Source: Metalysinibacillus jejuensis (GTDB lineage: Bacteria > Bacillota > Bacilli > Bacillales_A > Planococcaceae). Taken from it: a stretch of 64,000 bases of DNA. The stretch's first letter is position 1. Each line of letters opens with the position of its first letter. Below, in pieces: positions 55,761 to 64,000 of this stretch. Location: the NCBI RefSeq assembly GCF_003057615.1, contig NZ_QAFW01000001.1:1-64000 (forward strand). The letters run 5' to 3'. Under the pieces are notes generated by a model, which worked only from the letters and a program-made list of their open reading frames with translations, did no database searches and was not told where the DNA came from. The translations under genes and the position numbers were made by a program.

Positions 55761-56188
55761 TTGTTCATTGGTGAGTATGAGCACACACTTGATAATAAAG
55801 GGCGAATGACCGTTCCCGTTAAGTTTCGGGCAGCGCTTGGTGATACTTTTATGATGACTAGAGGGCTCGATCAATGCTTGTTTATTTATACGCTGACAGA
55901 TTGGCAACAAGTGGTTAAAAAGCTCAAACAATTACCTATGACAAAAAAAATGTACGCGCTTTTACCCGTTTATTTTTTTCAGGCGCTACAGAGCTTTCTC
56001 TCGATAAGCAAGGTCGTGTTAATATACCGGAAAAACTTTTACTATACGCCCAGTTAACAAAGGCATGTACGATTATCGGTGTAGACACACGCATCGAAAT
56101 TTGGTCCACTTCACATTGGCAAGAATATTATGCATTTACTTCTACGCAACTTACGACATTTGCGGAAGATATACTACAGATAGATTAA
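55761..56188 (+). pseudogene. mraZ: MraZ transcriptional regulator, frameshifted
   Basis: MraZ is the AbrB-fold regulator heading the dcw cluster. From TTG 55761 the protein opens [18 protein letters not shown] and is normal to LPMTKK at about residue 63. There an A8 tract (55943-55950) precedes TGTACGCG; one extra A would restore [16 protein letters not shown] and then the standard second half ([26 protein letters not shown]) to the TAA at 56186-56188. The restored length would be 142 residues, the family norm. The break is therefore a single-base deletion in a homopolymer: true mutation, sequencing error or a slippage site. As read, only the first domain plus a junk tail would be made. Confidence 0.85.
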
Positions 56189-56205
56189 TTGGAGGAATAC
56201 GTTTT

Positions 56206-57138
56206 ATGTTTGATCATACAACGGTCTTATTACGCGAAACGGTCGATGGCTTAAACATCAAACCAGATGGCGTCTATGTAGACTGTACACTCGGTGGTGC
56301 AGGGCACAGCGAGTATTTAGTACAACAGCTGAGTGATGAAGGTCGATTAATTTGTTTCGATCAAGATATTACCGCGATAAATAATGCGAAAAAACGTTTA
56401 GCACCCTATATCGAAAGGGTAACGTTTATACATGCAAATTTTAGATATTTAAAAGAAGAGTTAGCAGCTATCGGGATTACTGAAGTAGACGGCGTGCTAT
56501 ACGACTTAGGTGTATCATCTCCGCAGCTTGATACGACAGAGCGTGGCTTTAGTTATCATAATGATGCACCGCTTGATATGCGCATGGACCAAAGTGCACC
56601 GCTTACCGCACGTGACGTTATAAATGACTGGGCGTATGAAGACTTAGTACGTATTTTTTTCCGCTATGGAGAGGAAAAGTTTTCTAAGCAAGTTGCACGT
56701 AAAATTGAAGCGGCAAGAGCCGTTAAGCCTATTGAAACAACAGCTGAGCTTGTCGAATTAATAAAAGAGGGCATCCCTGCGGCAGCGAGACGCAAAGGCG
56801 GTCATCCCGCTAAACGCGTGTTTCAAGCTGTGCGTATTGCTGTGAATGACGAGCTAGGTGCAGCTGAGGATTCTATCACAGATGCTATCTCAATTTTAGC
56901 GCCAAAAGGACGAATTAGTGTAATTACGTTCCATTCACTTGAAGATCGTTTATGTAAGACGATATTTAAAGAAGCATCATCATTACCAGAGTTACCACCT
57001 AACTTACCGATTATCCCAGACCACTTACAGCCTACGTTACGTTTAGTCAACCGCAAACCGATTCTGCCATCAGAAGAGGAGCTAGCAGCTAACAATCGTG
57101 CACGTTCGGCTAAGCTGCGGATAGCGGAAAAAAACTAA
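56206..57138 (+). CDS. rsmH: 16S rRNA (cytosine(1402)-N(4))-methyltransferase RsmH
   Basis: 310 residues (MraW). [19 protein letters not shown] at the start, SAM motif [13 protein letters not shown] (about 26-38), [14 protein letters not shown] (about 100), and [18 protein letters not shown] near 207 are diagnostic. ATG 56206 lies behind GGAGG; longer in-frame versions run back over mraZ. Confidence 0.95.
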   Translation: MFDHTTVLLRETVDGLNIKPDGVYVDCTLGGAGHSEYLVQQLSDEGRLICFDQDITAINNAKKRLAPYIERVTFIHANFRYLKEELAAIGITEVDGVLYDLGVSSPQLDTTERGFSYHNDAPLDMRMDQSAPLTARDVINDWAYEDLVRIFFRYGEEKFSKQVARKIEAARAVKPIETTAELVELIKEGIPAAARRKGGHPAKRVFQAVRIAVNDELGAAEDSITDAISILAPKGRISVITFHSLEDRLCKTIFKEASSLPELPPNLPIIPDHLQPTLRLVNRKPILPSEEELAANNRARSAKLRIAEKN

Positions 57139-57156
57139 CGAAAAGGATGTGATACT

Positions 57157-57525
57157 ATGGCAGAACGCGCTTATCAACAATTGCCAAATATTCCACAACA
57201 GACACCTCAAGCACCACCATCTCAAAAGCCCAAAGCACCCAAAAAAGCAAAGAAACATACGCCTTTTGAAAAACTATTATTGGCTGTTTTTATCGTTGCT
57301 TTTATCGGACTTGCAACATTAGCAGTTAGTCGTCAAGTGACGCTTTATGAGATGACACGTGAGATTAAAAGTGTGGAATTAGAGACAAAAGCGAAATTAC
57401 AGGAAAATAAAGAACTTAAAGCAACTTTGACAGAGTTATCACAACCTGAACGTATTTGGAAAAAGGCTGAAAGCTTAGGGCTAACACAAAGTGAACAAAA
57501 TGTTAAGGTCGTGCCAGCAAAATGA
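57157..57525 (+). CDS. ftsL: Cell division protein FtsL
   Basis: 122 residues, bitopic. A Pro/Gln/Lys-rich cytoplasmic part (1-42), one membrane segment (about 43-62), and an extracellular coiled-coil (about 68-110; VELETKAKLQENKELKATLTEL). It forms the FtsL-DivIC-DivIB complex at the septum. Overlaps pbpB by 4 bp. Confidence 0.9.
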   Translation: MAERAYQQLPNIPQQTPQAPPSQKPKAPKKAKKHTPFEKLLLAVFIVAFIGLATLAVSRQVTLYEMTREIKSVELETKAKLQENKELKATLTELSQPERIWKKAESLGLTQSEQNVKVVPAK

Positions 57526-59807
57526 GTCGAACTAAACGTCGATTAAGCAAAGGTGCAGTTTTTTTGTTCTTTGTTTTTGGTATCGCTTTTCTCGTTTTAT
57601 TTACGCGCATTGTATACATTCAAGCGACAGGTGAAATTAAAGGCAATGACTTAAAAGAACGTGCTGCAGATATTCGAGCGCGTAAAGAAATATTGCCGGC
57701 AGAACGCGGAAAGATTGTAGATAGAAGAGGCGAAGTAATCGTAGAAGATACGACGACGTATCGTTTACAGGCGATACTAGATACGCCTAAAGCGCGTGAA
57801 ATGCAAGTCCCTTACGTAAGTAATCCCAAAAATACAGCAAAGGTGTTAGCCAAACATATCGAGATGTCTGAAAAAGCTATTTTAAAGCAATTGACGCTTG
57901 ATGATGTAACACAGGTGGAGTTTGGTACCGCTGGTAAGGACTTGAATTTTACAACGAAGCAAGCTATTGAAGAAGAGGGTTTACCCGGCATTAACTTTTC
58001 AACTGAGGCCAAACGATTCCATCCTAACGGTACATTCGCATCTCATTTAATTGGTTATGCTAAGCCTGTCGTCAATGACCAAGGTAAAATAGAACTTGTC
58101 GGTGAGATGGGATTAGAAGCCATTTACAATAAGTTGTTAAAAGGTGAAGACGGCTTATTAAAATATCAAGGTGCTAAAATGTCTTATATTTTACCGAATA
58201 GCAAGCGTGATATTACGCCTCCCAAAAACGGCGATACCCTTCAATTAACCATCGTAAAAAACATTCAAAACTTTTTAGAAGAAGAGATGGATGAAGTGTA
58301 TAAGCAGTATAAGCCAAAAGCGATGTCAGCTGTTATGGTAGATCCTAAAACAGGAAGAATACTAGCTATTACACAACGACCAACCTTTAATCCTGACACT
58401 TTAGAAGGTGAAGGGATGAGTTGGTTAAATGCGCCAATTGAGCAAACGATTGAGCCAGGCTCTACAATGAAAGTGTTTACATTAGCTGCAGCTGTGGATA
58501 GTGGCAACTGGACACCAAATGCGTATTATCAATCAGGTCGCTATCGTGTTAATAACACGGAAGTAAATGACCATAATTTTCAAGGTTGGGGCGCGATTAC
58601 GTATTTAGAAGGTTTCCAACGTTCTTCTAATACAGCGATTGCACATATGCTAGATATTATGGGATCCGACACTTTTTATAGCTATTTAGACAAGTTTGGT
58701 TTTGGTAAAAAGACAGGCATTGATTTACCGAATGAAGCGAGCGGTGTCCTACTATCGAAAGAGCCTATCGAACGCATTACGACAGCTTTCGGTCAAGGTA
58801 GTACATTTACACCGATTCAACTCGTGCAAGCAGCTACTGCTGTTGCTAACGATGGTAAAATGATGCGTCCATTCGTTATTGAAAAAATCATTGATGAAGC
58901 AACTGGTGAAGTAGTAGAGCAACATAAGCCAAAACAAGTGGGACAACCGATTTCAAAAGAATCAGCCGCAATCGTACGTGATGTGTTAGCTTCAACTGTT
59001 ACGTCTAAATACGGATCGGCACAAAGCTATAAACTAGATGAGTACGAGGTAGCAGGTAAGACAGCTACTGCTCAAGTACCGAGAGAAGATGGTGGCGGTT
59101 ATTATGCTTTTGATAATAATAACTTCTTATACGGCTTCCTAGGTATGGCACCGAAAGATGACCCACAAATTATTATGTATGTGGATATTACAATGCCACA
59201 ATTAAGTGCAGGTGAATACGGTTCAAAGCCTGTATCTAAAGTGTTTAACTCAGTCATGCGTAACAGTTTAAAATACTTAAATGTTAGCACGGCAGAAATT
59301 GAGCCTGTAGAGAAGATGGCGTTAGCATCGTATAAAGATCAGCCTGTTGAAGATGTTCAGATGGCTTTAGAAACAAAAGGTATGATACCTGTTATTATAG
59401 GTGATGGTGATACGATTATTGATCAACAACCGAAAGCAGGTAGCAAAGTAGTAAGTGGTACACGTGTATTTTTGAAAACTGAAGGACCTAGCACATTGCC
59501 GTCATTTACAGGATGGTCACTGCAAAGTGTTTTAACTTATGAGGCGTTAACAGGTTTATCCATCGAAACGAATGGCGAAGGTTTTGTGGTAAGTCAAAGC
59601 GTTTCGGCAGGTACACAAGTTACAGAAAATACGACTATCGTATTACGTTTACAAACGCCAGAGGAAAGGTTTACGCAACCTCCTGAACCAGCACAGAAGG
59701 AGATGCCTTTAGAACCGAAGTTGCCAGATGGCTATGAAGGCTTAGAAGAAGGAGAGTCATTACAACAATTTGATAATCCGAATATTGAGCCAGATGGCGT
59801 AGGATAG
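57522..59807 (+). CDS. pbpB: Penicillin-binding protein 2B, septal transpeptidase
   Basis: 761 residues. Membrane anchor (about 12-32), dimerisation domain (about 60-230), transpeptidase domain with SxxK STMK (about 313), SSN (about 371) and KTA in AGKTATA (about 513), then two PASTA domains (about 600-725) and an acidic tail. It cross-links septal peptidoglycan with FtsW. It is the only class B PBP gene here; the spoVD paralogue that follows it in sporeformers is missing. Confidence 0.93.
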   Translation: MSRTKRRLSKGAVFLFFVFGIAFLVLFTRIVYIQATGEIKGNDLKERAADIRARKEILPAERGKIVDRRGEVIVEDTTTYRLQAILDTPKAREMQVPYVSNPKNTAKVLAKHIEMSEKAILKQLTLDDVTQVEFGTAGKDLNFTTKQAIEEEGLPGINFSTEAKRFHPNGTFASHLIGYAKPVVNDQGKIELVGEMGLEAIYNKLLKGEDGLLKYQGAKMSYILPNSKRDITPPKNGDTLQLTIVKNIQNFLEEEMDEVYKQYKPKAMSAVMVDPKTGRILAITQRPTFNPDTLEGEGMSWLNAPIEQTIEPGSTMKVFTLAAAVDSGNWTPNAYYQSGRYRVNNTEVNDHNFQGWGAITYLEGFQRSSNTAIAHMLDIMGSDTFYSYLDKFGFGKKTGIDLPNEASGVLLSKEPIERITTAFGQGSTFTPIQLVQAATAVANDGKMMRPFVIEKIIDEATGEVVEQHKPKQVGQPISKESAAIVRDVLASTVTSKYGSAQSYKLDEYEVAGKTATAQVPREDGGGYYAFDNNNFLYGFLGMAPKDDPQIIMYVDITMPQLSAGEYGSKPVSKVFNSVMRNSLKYLNVSTAEIEPVEKMALASYKDQPVEDVQMALETKGMIPVIIGDGDTIIDQQPKAGSKVVSGTRVFLKTEGPSTLPSFTGWSLQSVLTYEALTGLSIETNGEGFVVSQSVSAGTQVTENTTIVLRLQTPEERFTQPPEPAQKEMPLEPKLPDGYEGLEEGESLQQFDNPNIEPDGVG

Positions 59808-59823
59808 CAGTAAGCCTAATAAG

Positions 59824-59856
59824 AAAGGAGTTGTCATGTAAAGTGACAACTCCTTT
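59824..59856 (+). other. Strong stem-loop between pbpB and mraY enclosing an ATG-TAA
   Basis: Perfect 13-bp stem AAAGGAGTTGTCA / TGACAACTCCTTT with loop TGTAAAG. No T run follows, so it is not a standard terminator. The 5' arm holds an AAAGGAG ribosome site five bases before an ATG followed at once by TAA (59836-59841). Confidence 0.6.
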
Positions 59857-59895
59857 AGGTGTTTACATAAATGGATAAAAAGGAGAACGTTTTTC

Positions 59896-60867
59896 ATGAC
59901 AGTTTCAACAATGGCAATCGTATTTGCCGCAGCATTTATTTTAACGGTAGCGCTTGCACCGTTCGGTATTCCGTTATTACAACGCTTAAAATTTGGGCAA
60001 AGTATCCGAGAGGAAGGGCCGGAATCACACTTTAAAAAAGCAGGTACACCGACTATGGGTGGCTTAATCTTTTTAGTATCTATTTTAGTAGTAGCGGTTG
60101 TTATGGGGATAGTATTTGATTTTATGACAACACAATTATCGACGCTATTACTTGTCTTTTTAGGATTTGGCGTAATCGGATTTTTAGATGACGGATTAAA
60201 AGTAATTTTTAAAAGAAATTTAGGATTAACTTCTATTCAAAAGCTGATTGGTCAAATTATTATTGCAATTATTGCATATGTGTTATTGCGTGGTAATGAA
60301 TTTGATACATCTGTAACGATACCGTTAGTTAAGTGGTCGGTAGATTTAGGTATGCTATATGTGGGCTTTTTAATCTTTTGGCTCGTTGGCTTTTCTAATG
60401 CTGTCAATTTAACGGATGGATTAGATGGGCTAGCATCAGGTTTATCTGTAGTAGCGTTTACGGCATATGGTGTTATTGCCTATGTACAAATGCAAGCAGA
60501 CGTAGCATTTTTCGCCTTTGTTGTAGCAGGTGCAATGTTAGGTTTCTTACTATTCAATAAAAATCCAGCCAAAGTATTTATGGGTGACACAGGCTCATTA
60601 GCTTTAGGTGGCGGTCTAGCCATGCTTTCTATTGTCACTAAACAAGAGATGTTGTTATTAGTAATCGGTATTGTCTTTGTAATCGAAACATTATCAGTAA
60701 TTTTACAAGTAGGTAGCTTTAAGCTACGTGGCAAACGTATTTTTAAAATGAGTCCAATCCATCACCACTTTGAGCTATCAGGTTGGTCAGAGTGGAAAGT
60801 AGTTATCGTATTTTGGACGACAGGAATACTTGCTGCCGTACTTGGCGTTATGATGGGGGTAATGTAA
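59896..60867 (+). CDS. mraY: Phospho-N-acetylmuramoyl-pentapeptide-transferase MraY
   Basis: 323 residues, ten membrane segments; transfers phospho-MurNAc-pentapeptide to undecaprenyl phosphate (lipid I). GTPTMGG (about 49-55), GFLDDGLK (about 95), NAVNLTDGLDGLA with catalytic Asp (about 165-177), and the HHHFE motif in SPIHHHFELSGW (about 286) are present. The stop TAA shares its last base with the murD ATG (TAATG). Confidence 0.95.
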   Translation: MTVSTMAIVFAAAFILTVALAPFGIPLLQRLKFGQSIREEGPESHFKKAGTPTMGGLIFLVSILVVAVVMGIVFDFMTTQLSTLLLVFLGFGVIGFLDDGLKVIFKRNLGLTSIQKLIGQIIIAIIAYVLLRGNEFDTSVTIPLVKWSVDLGMLYVGFLIFWLVGFSNAVNLTDGLDGLASGLSVVAFTAYGVIAYVQMQADVAFFAFVVAGAMLGFLLFNKNPAKVFMGDTGSLALGGGLAMLSIVTKQEMLLLVIGIVFVIETLSVILQVGSFKLRGKRIFKMSPIHHHFELSGWSEWKVVIVFWTTGILAAVLGVMMGVM

Positions 60868-62213
60868 TGAAAACGTATACGAATTTACAGCATAAAAAAG
60901 TATTAGTGCTAGGGCTGGCAAAGAGTGGATTTGCCGCTGCGGAGCTACTGCAACAACTCGGCGCTTTTGTAACCGTCAACGATGCAAAGCCTTTTGAAGA
61001 AAACAAAGAAGCACAATTGCTGTTAGAAAAAGGCATCACAGTTATTTGTGGGCGTCACCCGGAAGATTTATTAGATGAAGGGTTTGAATTGATTGTTAAA
61101 AATCCTGGTATTCCGTATACCAATCCTATTGTAGAGGATGCCATGGCACGCAATTTACCTGTGTGGACCGAAGTGGAGCTTGCATACCTTGTAAGTGAAG
61201 CGCCAATGGTAGGTATTACTGGCTCCAATGGTAAAACGACGACGACAACATTAGTGTATGAAATGTTAGCACAGGCACATAAAAAGCCACTAGTAGCCGG
61301 TAATATCGGTACCGTAGCCTGTGGCGTCGCTCAACAAGCTACTTCAGAAAATATTATTGTGACCGAGCTTTCTTCATTTCAATTAATGGGAGTTTCACAG
61401 TTTAAACCAAAAGTTGCGGTACTGCTTAACTTATACGATGCGCACCTTGATTACCACGGAACGTTTGAAGCGTATGCAGAAGCGAAATTTGCTGTAACAA
61501 AGCATCAAGATTCTAGCGATTACTTCATCTATAATGCGGATCAAGCTATTGTCAAGCGCTATGCAGAGCGCAGTAAAGCACAACTAATTCCTTTTACAAC
61601 AAAAGGACGTACAGCACACGGGATTAGCGCTGATGAGACGAAGATTTATTGGCAAGGTGATGCCATTATGGAAAGAGCACAAATTGCACTACCAGGTGAA
61701 CATAACTTACAAAACATTGTAGCAGCTGTAGCAACATGCTTATTATTAGGTTGTGAAGTTGCGCCTTTACAGCACGTCTTACAACAATTTAGTGGTGTAA
61801 AACACCGCACGCAATTTGTCAGCAATCGACAAGGTGTGAAATGGTACAACGACTCTAAAGCAACAAACTGTTTAGCGACTAAAAGTGCATTGTTAGCCTT
61901 TACAGCACCGACCATATTATTAGCAGGCGGTTTAGAGCGTCATCATAGCTTTGACGAATTAGGTGATGCCTTAACGAATGTTAAACATGTCATCGCTTTT
62001 GGTGAGACGAAGCAACGCTTGCAAAAATTTATGCAAGAAAAGGGTATTGAGACAACGTTAACAGATGATGTGACAACAGCTGTGCATATCGCAAATCAAC
62101 TCGCAGTATTGGGTGACACGGTACTCTTATCGCCTGCGTGCGCAAGCTGGGATCAGTATGAAAGTTTTGAATTACGCGGTGACGCATTTATTAACGCTGT
62201 AAACGCATTGTAA
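60867..62213 (+). CDS. murD: UDP-N-acetylmuramoyl-L-alanine--D-glutamate ligase
   Basis: 448 residues. N-terminal UDP-binding domain (LGLAKSGFAAAELL, about 14-27), Mur ligase ATP loop GITGSNGKTTTT (about 113-124), NLYDAHLDYHG with substrate His (about 184-195), and YNDSKATN near 322. Adds D-Glu in the cytoplasmic stage of peptidoglycan synthesis. ATG overlaps mraY stop. In B. subtilis spoVE, murG and murB follow; here divIB follows directly. Confidence 0.94.
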   Translation: MKTYTNLQHKKVLVLGLAKSGFAAAELLQQLGAFVTVNDAKPFEENKEAQLLLEKGITVICGRHPEDLLDEGFELIVKNPGIPYTNPIVEDAMARNLPVWTEVELAYLVSEAPMVGITGSNGKTTTTTLVYEMLAQAHKKPLVAGNIGTVACGVAQQATSENIIVTELSSFQLMGVSQFKPKVAVLLNLYDAHLDYHGTFEAYAEAKFAVTKHQDSSDYFIYNADQAIVKRYAERSKAQLIPFTTKGRTAHGISADETKIYWQGDAIMERAQIALPGEHNLQNIVAAVATCLLLGCEVAPLQHVLQQFSGVKHRTQFVSNRQGVKWYNDSKATNCLATKSALLAFTAPTILLAGGLERHHSFDELGDALTNVKHVIAFGETKQRLQKFMQEKGIETTLTDDVTTAVHIANQLAVLGDTVLLSPACASWDQYESFELRGDAFINAVNAL

Positions 62214-62226
62214 AGGAGTGGAGCGG

Positions 62227-63096
62227 ATGGCTAATAACGTAATTGATTTGGAAGAGCGTTTACCTGAGCTACAGCGTAAACGTAAGCGTAAAACGACGAT
62301 AAAGTTCACGGTAGTATTGCTCGTCTTACTCGTGCTATTCGCTCTTTTTGCTTACATGCAGTCTTCCTATAGTAAAATCAAAACGATTAAAATCGACGGA
62401 GCTGAATTGCTTACTAAAGAGACGTACCTTGCCTTACTTTCTTTTGAAAAAGGCGACTCAATGTGGGGGATGCCTATTAAAGAAAGCAAGGCTACTATAG
62501 AGAAAGAAGATATTGTTAAAAGCGTTACGATTAAGAAAAAGTGGCCGCGCACTGTAGTTGTAACTGTAAAAGAGTGGCGTAATGTTGCATATATGTTTAA
62601 AGAGGCGAGTTATGTAGGAGTATTAGAAAATGGCACGTTTTATAAGCAAGAAGGGCTGTTACCTATTGATGCACCGTTAATTCAAGGGTTTGATGATAAA
62701 GAAGAGCGCAAAGCATTAACCGAACAACTTGCTCAGCTTCCTTCAGAGGTGCTACAGCTCATTTCTCAAATTGCTAATAATAAAACAGAAACTTCACCTT
62801 ATCTTGTCCAATTATTTATGAATGATAGTTTTGAAGTATATGCTATGACACCTACATTAGCAGATAAATTGAAGTATTATCCAGAAATTGTGGCGCAAAT
62901 TCCTGTAGGTGAAAAAGGTGTTATTGATTTAGAAGTCGGTGCGTACTACCGTCCATATAGTGAACAGTACCGTACAGTAGATGAGCAAATACCTGAAGAA
63001 TCGCTACTTGAAGAACCGTTACTTGAAGAGAGCGAACAAGTTAACCCTACACGAGCAGAGGATAACCAGCAAGAAGAGGGTGTGGATGAATCATGA
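62227..63096 (+). CDS. divIB: Cell division protein DivIB (FtsQ)
   Basis: 289 residues, bitopic: basic cytoplasmic N-terminus (about 1-25, QRKRKRKTTIKF), membrane segment (26-45), POTRA domain (about 50-120), beta domain (about 122-240), and an acidic, repetitive tail (about 245-289) with a near-duplication of LLEEP and LLEES. ATG 62227 behind AAAGGAG. Stop overlaps next gene by 4 bp. Confidence 0.9.
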   Translation: MANNVIDLEERLPELQRKRKRKTTIKFTVVLLVLLVLFALFAYMQSSYSKIKTIKIDGAELLTKETYLALLSFEKGDSMWGMPIKESKATIEKEDIVKSVTIKKKWPRTVVVTVKEWRNVAYMFKEASYVGVLENGTFYKQEGLLPIDAPLIQGFDDKEERKALTEQLAQLPSEVLQLISQIANNKTETSPYLVQLFMNDSFEVYAMTPTLADKLKYYPEIVAQIPVGEKGVIDLEVGAYYRPYSEQYRTVDEQIPEESLLEEPLLEESEQVNPTRAEDNQQEEGVDES

Positions 63097-63794
63097 AACG
63101 CTTTGCTTTTACGCGGAAACAGTTTGTAGTGTTAGTAGTATGTATTACAGCCGGTTTTATTATAGGGTATTCCTATAATTTAACGAAAGAAGAGCGAATG
63201 ATGACGATTGCTAATTTACAAGATTATGAACGCGAAGATAATTACCGTGAGCAGCTAATCGATCAACAAGAGCGCAATAAACAACTGACGACAGAGCTAC
63301 ATGAAATGACGGTAGCTATTCGGGATTATGAGAAGAAAATGGTCGACGCTGATTATGAAAAGCTCGTAGCGCAAGCCGATGATTTACGCTTGTTACTCGG
63401 TTCTATTTCAGCAAAGGGCAAAGGCGTGAGAGTGACGTTAGCTGATGCCGATTATAATCCAGCTAATGTAAATCCAAATGCGTATATTGTACATGAAAGC
63501 CATGTCTTCACTGTGATTAATGAATTAAAAATTGCGGGAGCTGAGGCTATTGCGGTTAACGGTCAACGATTGCGCACAAATTCGTATATTCGTTGTACCG
63601 GTCCTGTCATTGTTGTAGACGGTAAGCAGTTTCCAGCCCCTTTTACAATAGAAGCCATTGGCAGTAACGACAGCATCAATGCTTCGTTAAATTTGCGAGG
63701 AGGCGTATTAGATCAATTGCTACATGATAATATCGTCGTAACAGTTGAAGAAAACCGTATGATAGAAATGGTTGCAAATAAACAAGGAATGTGA
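63093..63794 (+). CDS. ylxW: DUF881 family protein YlxW
   Basis: 233 residues. Membrane segment (about 10-25), coiled-coil region (about 40-90), then the DUF881 domain with LGSISAKGKGVRVTLADAD and GAEAIAVNGQRLRTNSYIRC. Extracytoplasmic, function unknown, constant neighbour of divIB in Bacillales. ATGA overlap with divIB. Confidence 0.88.
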   Translation: MKRFAFTRKQFVVLVVCITAGFIIGYSYNLTKEERMMTIANLQDYEREDNYREQLIDQQERNKQLTTELHEMTVAIRDYEKKMVDADYEKLVAQADDLRLLLGSISAKGKGVRVTLADADYNPANVNPNAYIVHESHVFTVINELKIAGAEAIAVNGQRLRTNSYIRCTGPVIVVDGKQFPAPFTIEAIGSNDSINASLNLRGGVLDQLLHDNIVVTVEENRMIEMVANKQGM

Positions 63795-63821
63795 GTGAAA
63801 GTACATAAGGAGGGGTAATGA

Positions 63822-64000
63822 ATGAACACGTCATACTCTATGCGTATTACGATTGTGTTATTTATTATAGGAATCATGATGGCCGTCCTTTATAATACTG
63901 TGCAGCAACCAGTAGAGCGAGATACGCGTGACGTTTGGGAAATTCGCGAAGAATTGTCTCAAGAAAAAAAGCGTCACTCTGAATTATTGAAAGAAATTCG
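63822..64000 (+). CDS. ylxX: Second DUF881 family protein (YlxX-like), N-terminal part
   Basis: Runs off the right edge. 59 residues are readable: MNTSYSMRITIVLFIIGIMM, a membrane anchor (about 7-26), then a charged coiled-coil start (WEIREELSQEKKRHSELLKEI). ATG 63822 lies eight bases after AGGAGGGG. B. subtilis has two DUF881 genes in tandem at this place (ylxW, ylxX), which supports the name. Confidence 0.75.
   Translation, partial: MNTSYSMRITIVLFIIGIMMAVLYNTVQQPVERDTRDVWEIREELSQEKKRHSELLKEI

Noticed and set aside
57522-59807. Reading pbpB as SpoVD because of the PASTA domains
   Set aside because: It follows ftsL directly and there is only one such gene; two PASTA domains occur in PBP2B of this group, and other spore genes are missing.
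63000-63060. Acidic repeats in the divIB tail as a minisatellite
   Set aside because: Only two imperfect copies; ordinary low-complexity tail of DivIB proteins.

Overview
The window comes from a low-GC Gram-positive bacterium of the order Bacillales. Gene order over almost the whole window follows the Bacillus subtilis ykuUV / ktrC-rnjA-rpoY-ykrA-def-pdhABCD / yktAB-suhB-ylaF-typA-ylaHIL-ylaN-ftsW-ctaA-ctaCDEFG / ylbC...ylbN-rpmF-panE / bshC-mraZ-rsmH-ftsL-pbpB-mraY-murD-divIB-ylxW backbone. Sporulation genes normally found in these blocks are missing (ylbJ/spoVV, ylbO/gerR, spoVD, spoVE). This points to an asporogenous, strictly aerobic member of the Planococcaceae/Caryophanaceae such as Kurthia. 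The taxonomic call is inference from synteny and protein character, not from a marker search.

Layout. 1-600: decayed 3' end of an IS4-family (IS231-like) element. 650-6.3 kb: minus-strand MFS exporter and a polyamine ABC transporter operon (cupin-type regulator, potA-B-C-D) behind a pair of 17-bp palindromic repeats. 6.5-8.3 kb: thiol redox pair ykuU/ykuV and potassium-channel regulator ktrC. 8.4-12.2 kb: rnjA-rpoY, an orphan 23-codon cationic peptide gene, a HAD phosphatase and a deformylase. 12.5-17.3 kb: pyruvate dehydrogenase operon pdhABCD. 17.4-28 kb: more accessory stretch with an SDR that lacks its catalytic Tyr/Lys, a TetR/RND efflux pair sharing a palindromic operator, lrgAB-like holin genes, hypothetical proteins, a methyltransferase, a nitronate monooxygenase-like flavoprotein, yktA and yktB. 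28-34 kb: suhB, ylaF, typA, ylaH, ylaI, ylaL, ylaN and ftsW.

34-41.4 kb: cytochrome caa3 oxidase, with ctaA divergent from ctaCDEF-ctaG-yozB across an 800-bp gap. The gap carries several ResD-like TTTGTGAA boxes and a possible RNA pseudoknot; ctaB and pycA are not here. 41.5-53.9 kb: the ylb block (yugN-like, ylbC, thioesterase, ricF, GDPD, ylbG, rsmD, coaD, ylbL, tmcAL, ylbN-rpmF, enoyl-CoA hydratase family, panE). It includes a roughly 195-base orphan segment that looks like a structured RNA. 54-64 kb: bacillithiol synthase bshC and the division/cell-wall (dcw) cluster. mraZ carries a one-base deletion in a poly-A tract while its three-repeat operator is intact, and the cluster lacks murE, murG, spoVE/ftsW and murB between the genes that normally flank them.

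Most genes are housekeeping. The points most worth a second look are the structured element at 43079-43274, the 23-aa peptide unit at 10475-10650, the ctaC leader, the mraZ frameshift and the reduced dcw cluster. No tRNA, rRNA or CRISPR array was seen.
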